Shown here piece after piece: positions 60,644 to 64,000 of a stretch of 64,000 nt of DNA. How positions within the stretch are numbered: the stretch's first letter is position 1; each line of letters opens with the position of its first letter. Made by a program: the position numbers and the translations under genes. This DNA is from CBFHWY01 sp965659675. GTDB lineage: Bacteria > Bacteroidota > Bacteroidia > Flavobacteriales_G > Salibacteraceae. The notes under the pieces are model-generated. The model was not told where the DNA came from and did no database searches. It saw only the letters and a program-made list of their open reading frames with translations. Where the stretch lies: contig CBFHWY010000003.1 in assembly GCA_965659675.1 (NCBI GenBank), positions 10,482-74,481 of the forward strand. Reading direction: 5' to 3'.

Positions 60644-61261
60644 TTATTGAGGCTTATGATAAACGAGGACCAAAGCCTCTCTTTCGATCATTTTAAGTGG
60701 ATAAACCTGCTCTTTTCCATCCTTCCTGATGAATCCCTGGATATAATCTTCCTGTCCCCGAACTTCCAGATCTCGCTTGAAATCAACACTTCCCTTTTGA
60801 TAGATCTTGAACAAGACCTCCTTTGAGCACCAGATCCTGTAGAGGTCTGTTAACTCCGATTCGGTGTTAATAATTTCGTCCTCTCGCACAAATTTTTGAG
60901 CAATTCTCCTGATCTTATCATCGCGCTCTTCAATATCAATCCCAGCCGGAAACCTTTTAATGAGTTGTATAGCCACTGCTCTTCCAGCATGACTGATGGA
61001 GATATTGAAATCGGTATTTTCCAGGTAAGGGCAACCTTCTCTGAGGTAATGTATCACTTGAGGTTGTCCCAGCATATCATTCAGCATGATACGCACTGCA
61101 AGCCACTCCATTTTTCGTGTCTCCGATCTGAATTCAGGAACAGATTGCAAATTGCCGTAAACATTTCTGAATTCTTCTTGTAAACTAGACAGATCTTCTG
61201 AAAAGACCCACAAATAGAGCTTGTGCTCTGAATCATCGTGGATCTTTAAATAAGGAGACAT
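60644..61261 (-). CDS. 4'-phosphopantetheinyl transferase superfamily protein
   Basis: 205 residues. Sfp-type signatures: SISHAGRAVAIQL, GIDIEERDDKI (metal ligands) and RIWCSKEVLFK. It transfers phosphopantetheine from CoA to carrier proteins. It is divergent from ahcY, whose promoter region it shares (65 bp). Confidence 0.87.
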   Translation of the reverse strand: MSPYLKIHDDSEHKLYLWVFSEDLSSLQEEFRNVYGNLQSVPEFRSETRKMEWLAVRIMLNDMLGQPQVIHYLREGCPYLENTDFNISISHAGRAVAIQLIKRFPAGIDIEERDDKIRRIAQKFVREDEIINTESELTDLYRIWCSKEVLFKIYQKGSVDFKRDLEVRGQEDYIQGFIRKDGKEQVYPLKMIEREALVLVYHKPQ

Positions 61262-61326
61262 AAATTAAACGTTTAAAGGCCCTGAAGTTTCATATCTTCG
61301 CGCCCAATTTGCACAACAAAAGTAAG

Positions 61327-62646
61327 ATGGATAATACTGAAGTAGGTTCTAGACCAAAGTATAAAGTTAAAGATATTTCCCTGGCCGAATGGGGAAGAAA
61401 AGAAATTGAATTGGCTGAAGCAGAAATGCCTGGCCTTATGTCGCTGCGCGAAGAATATGGCGAAAGCAAGCCGCTTAGCGGAGCTCGTATAGCTGGATGT
61501 TTGCACATGACCGTGCAGACCGCAGTTTTGATCGAGACCCTTGTGGAACTTGGAGCTGAAGTGACATGGTCATCATGTAACATCTTCTCGACACAAGATC
61601 ACGCAGCAGCAGCAATTGCAGCAGCAGGTATCCCTGTTTACGCATGGAAAGGAATGACGGATGAAGAGTTCGACTGGTGCATAGAGCAAACTCTTTTTGC
61701 TTTCGAAGGAGACAACAATTTGAACATGATCCTTGATGATGGTGGAGACCTTACCAATATGGTCTTCGACAAGTATCCTGAGCTTGTATCGGGCATCAAA
61801 GGACTGTCTGAAGAGACCACAACCGGAGTTCACAGACTTTATGAAAGAGAAAGAAACGGCACGCTCGTTCTTCCTGCGATCAATGTGAACGATTCGGTTA
61901 CAAAATCAAAATTCGATAACAAATACGGTTGTAAGGAATCATTGGTTGATGCCATTCGTCGTGCTACCGATGTTATGATGGCTGGTAAAGTAGCCGTTGT
62001 TGCCGGATATGGTGATGTTGGTAAAGGGTCAGCAGCTTCCCTACGAGGAGCTGGAGCCAGAGTGATCGTTACTGAGATCGATCCAATATGCGCACTTCAG
62101 GCTGCAATGGACGGATTTGAAGTAAAAAAGATGGTGGATGCTGTGTCAGAGGCAGACATCGTTGTTACCGCCACAGGTAACAAGGACATCATATCAGGAG
62201 AGCATTTTAAAAGAATGAAGGATAAAACCATCGTTTGTAACATTGGACACTTTGACAATGAGATCGATGTAGCCTGGTTGAATAACAACTTTGGTGAAAC
62301 AAAAGACGTGATCAAGCCACAGGTGGATAAGTACACGGTAGATGGAAATGACATCATCTTACTTGCTGAAGGTAGATTGGTGAATCTAGGTTGCGCTACT
62401 GGTCACCCATCATTTGTGATGTCTAACTCTTTCACCAACCAAACACTGGCCCAAATTGAGCTTTGGACAAATACAGACAACTACGAAAACAAGGTCTACA
62501 CACTCCCTAAACATCTAGATGAGAAAGTAGCTAAGCTGCACCTTGCGAAGATCGGAGTGGTATTGGATGAGTTAACTAAGGATCAGGCCGATTATATCGG
62601 TGTCAAGAAAGAAGGCCCATACAAGCCGGAATTCTACAGATATTAA
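61327..62646 (+). CDS. ahcY: Adenosylhomocysteinase
   Basis: 439 residues from the ATG at 61327. Substrate region RIAGCLHMTVQTAVLIETL, SSCNIFSTQDHAAAA and DDGGDLT; the NAD-binding motif is VAGYGDVGKGSA; the end is KPEFYRY. It hydrolyses S-adenosylhomocysteine, the by-product of methylations fed by MetK. A good terminator follows. Confidence 0.98.
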   Translation: MDNTEVGSRPKYKVKDISLAEWGRKEIELAEAEMPGLMSLREEYGESKPLSGARIAGCLHMTVQTAVLIETLVELGAEVTWSSCNIFSTQDHAAAAIAAAGIPVYAWKGMTDEEFDWCIEQTLFAFEGDNNLNMILDDGGDLTNMVFDKYPELVSGIKGLSEETTTGVHRLYERERNGTLVLPAINVNDSVTKSKFDNKYGCKESLVDAIRRATDVMMAGKVAVVAGYGDVGKGSAASLRGAGARVIVTEIDPICALQAAMDGFEVKKMVDAVSEADIVVTATGNKDIISGEHFKRMKDKTIVCNIGHFDNEIDVAWLNNNFGETKDVIKPQVDKYTVDGNDIILLAEGRLVNLGCATGHPSFVMSNSFTNQTLAQIELWTNTDNYENKVYTLPKHLDEKVAKLHLAKIGVVLDELTKDQADYIGVKKEGPYKPEFYRY

Positions 62647-62673
62647 TCTGCAGCAATACACAACATTGAATGA

Positions 62674-62699
62674 GGCTTGCCAATTGGCAGGCCTTTTTT
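62674..62699 (+). terminator. Intrinsic terminator of ahcY
   Basis: GGCTTGCC pairs with GGCAGGCC (one T-G) around AATT and is followed by T6. Confidence 0.87.
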
Positions 62700-63129
62700 A
62701 ATTGTAGATATGCAAGACATTGTTATCAAAACTGGTTTGATACTGTTGGAGCGGTAAAGCCCCCGTTCCTCCTACCACCGTACCATCGAAAAGGGAGTAT
62801 TGGGTTTCAGTACAGGGATCAACAGCCACTAAATTCACATCATCAACATAGGCTACGGCGCAGGACTCATTTGGCTGCACAGGGGTATGCCGATCGTAGG
62901 CCATGAACTGATTTTGTCCACTTCGGTAAATGATCAAACCTCGGCTCCCACCAGTTGCATAGGTCCAACCGCCGATCACACTCAAGTCGATAAAAGCAGG
63001 ATCGGTGGTATATATGTAAACATCAACAAACACATACGGGATACCCGTATTCACATTGTTTTGTCGGCAGGAAGTCAATAGACTCAAACTGGCCATAAAG
63101 AATAGAACAAGTGGCTTAATGATTTTCAT
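62698..63129 (-). CDS. Rieske-like lipoprotein with incomplete Fe-S ligands
   Basis: 143 residues. Lipobox LLTSC puts the acylated Cys at residue 21. The second half has the Rieske beta-fold: GLIIYRSGQNQFMAYDRHTP, then PCTETQYSLFDGTVVGGTGALPLQQY, which follows the spacing CxxHxxxFxxxGxxxxGxxxxPLxxY. Of the four ligands of a Rieske cluster (CxH and CxxH) only one His and one Cys remain, so a cluster is unlikely. Exported lipoprotein of unknown role. It converges with ahcY and shares the terminator zone. Confidence 0.7.
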   Translation of the reverse strand: MKIIKPLVLFFMASLSLLTSCRQNNVNTGIPYVFVDVYIYTTDPAFIDLSVIGGWTYATGGSRGLIIYRSGQNQFMAYDRHTPVQPNESCAVAYVDDVNLVAVDPCTETQYSLFDGTVVGGTGALPLQQYQTSFDNNVLHIYN

Positions 63130-63140
63130 ACCTTAGCATC

Positions 63141-63449
63141 ATGCGAACAAAGTTGGCAATTCTCAGCACATTTTTGCTCTTTATGTGCTTCTCTTTTCCA
63201 AGCGGAAGTATAGCTCAACAAAGCAAGGCGAAAATGGAAAAGCGCTCCAAGAACGCAGAAAAGCGACAAAAACAAATGGTTGCTGAAGACGAGAAATTCG
63301 CTGAATACTCCAGGGAACTTCACCAGAAGAATCAAAGCAAGGAGGTTCAAAAGCGAATGAAACGAAACAAGCGAAAGGCAAAAAGACACAACAGAAATAA
63401 ACGAGAGTTTTTTCTAATTCGATTCTACAAGAACAAAATCAAGCGCTAG
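63141..63449 (+). CDS. Small, very basic exported protein
   Basis: 102 residues. Signal peptide RTKLAILSTFLLFMCFSFPSGSIAQ, then a Lys/Arg-rich, probably helical chain (KRSKNAEKRQKQM, KRMKRNKRKAKRHNRNKRE). Family not recognised. Only 11 bp separate it from the divergent lipoprotein, and its stop codon shares a base with the next start, so the two plus-strand genes are coupled. Confidence 0.6.
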   Translation: MRTKLAILSTFLLFMCFSFPSGSIAQQSKAKMEKRSKNAEKRQKQMVAEDEKFAEYSRELHQKNQSKEVQKRMKRNKRKAKRHNRNKREFFLIRFYKNKIKR

Positions 63450-63877
63450 TGGAGTTTGACGATATACTTTACTTCCTTTTCCTTGCTGGCTGGGTTATCC
63501 TGGGAGCACTCAGAAAAAGAAATAAGAATAAGGATAAGGCGCCACAACGAAGACCTTCTTATCAAGAGCGGGAATCGAAACCCGTAAAAAGCTTTTCCGA
63601 TATCATTACGGAATTGCAACATCAAGCAGAACAAAGTAGAGCAAAAGTGTACGAAGCGACCGTTCAGGAAGAAATAAGCGACGAATATCAAGAAATCGCG
63701 CCTTCTGATACTAAAACGCATCGAACCGAAGAGATAAAATCTGATTTCGGTAAATTTGATAAAAGCCTTCTAAAAGAAAGAAATCGCCCAAAGAGCTTAG
63801 AATCAGAGCTTCTAAAAGATTTTGATCTGAAAAAGGCAGTGATTTATGAAACCATCCTAAATCGCAAGTATTTTTAG
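63449..63877 (+). CDS. Hypothetical protein with one N-terminal membrane helix
   Basis: 142 residues from a GTG start that overlaps the preceding TAG. One helix (ILYFLFLAGWVILGALR) is followed by a basic stretch and a charged soluble tail with a final FDLKKAVIYETILNRKYF, a pattern seen in many small Bacteroidota proteins of unknown role. Confidence 0.65.
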   Translation: MEFDDILYFLFLAGWVILGALRKRNKNKDKAPQRRPSYQERESKPVKSFSDIITELQHQAEQSRAKVYEATVQEEISDEYQEIAPSDTKTHRTEEIKSDFGKFDKSLLKERNRPKSLESELLKDFDLKKAVIYETILNRKYF

Positions 63878-63982
63878 ACTTTGTGACAAAGAGATTTTTT
63901 TTTGGACGAAATGTATGTTTTCCTATTTTTACGGCCTTTTCCCGGAGGGGATAAAACTTCGCTAAAACTTAAAGGAGCTATC

Positions 63983-64000
63983 ATGTTGAGGAAATTTTTA
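63983..64000 (+). CDS. Start of a further gene, cut by the window edge
   Basis: ATG at 63983 gives MLRKFL, the beginning of a possible signal peptide. A good ribosome-binding site AAAGGAG (63971-63977) stands five bases before it, stronger than at most starts in this window. Nothing can be said about the product. Confidence 0.5.

Overview
The window looks like chromosomal DNA of a Bacteroidota bacterium, most likely a marine member of the Flavobacteriia. Supporting signs are GldA (gliding/type IX secretion), three proteins with type IX C-terminal sorting tails, a sodium-pumping NQR complex, TonB/carboxypeptidase-regulatory-domain receptors, methylmalonyl-CoA mutase split in two subunits, a bacterial GGGP synthase-like protein, and promoter -7 boxes of the form TAnnTTTG. 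Family and genus cannot be fixed from the sequence alone.

Layout. 1-8.1 kb: truncated outer-membrane protein, DsbA-like protein, era, initiator tRNA with a duplicated 3' end, a glycine-rich type IX cargo protein, and a carboxypeptidase-regulatory-domain gene broken by an amber codon. 8.1-12.3 kb: der, mazG, a PagL-like protein, a GIN-domain lipoprotein and a four-cysteine membrane mini-protein. 12.3-21.5 kb: gldA, metK, nqrABCDEF and apbE on the minus strand. 21.7-29.5 kb: rsgA, dtd, a MazG-like protein, atpDC, ribF, a vitamin uptake cluster (YkoF-like, PnuC, NadR-like kinase) and pdhB. 29.5-39.7 kb: an accessory zone with three four-helix-bundle (S23/Avd-type) genes, many period-7 repeat arrays, an assembly gap, and a DNA-damage tolerance cassette (S24 repressor, Y-family polymerase, SRAP, DnaE-like polymerase). 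39.7-50 kb: two type IX secreted proteins including a subtilase, a 4-copy 121-123 bp tandem repeat beside tRNA-Pro(GGG), and a CHAT-TPR protein. 50-64 kb: YceI, TauE, TerC, EbfC, MutB/MutA, a TPP riboswitch driving a TonB receptor, a ThiE-like protein, GGGP synthase, a phosphopantetheinyl transferase, ahcY and small secreted proteins.

The most unusual structure lies at 29.5-36.6 kb. Each of the three four-helix-bundle genes is enclosed by tandem arrays of degenerate 7-mers. In each case the array on one side is the reverse complement of the array on the other, and each gene has its own 7-mer family (GACACAA, GCTACAA, TGTAAAA). Relative to the gene, the polarity is the same in all three. The arrays fill the intergenic space almost exactly from the neighbour's stop codon to the next start or stop codon. 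A fourth pair of inverted GCTACAA arrays encloses about 120 bp and no gene, as an emptied element would. I infer a small mobile or selfish element resembling the S23-encoding intervening sequences of 23S rRNA genes, placed between protein genes. I know of no description of it, but could not search.

Other points: three operator palindromes at exact 17-bp spacing before the S24 repressor; a canonical intrinsic terminator inside the signal-peptide codons of apbE; a candidate NqrM equivalent convergent with apbE; a hairpin with a CTTG loop and a compensatory change downstream of both tRNA genes; and scattered thiamine genes, one under a clear TPP riboswitch.
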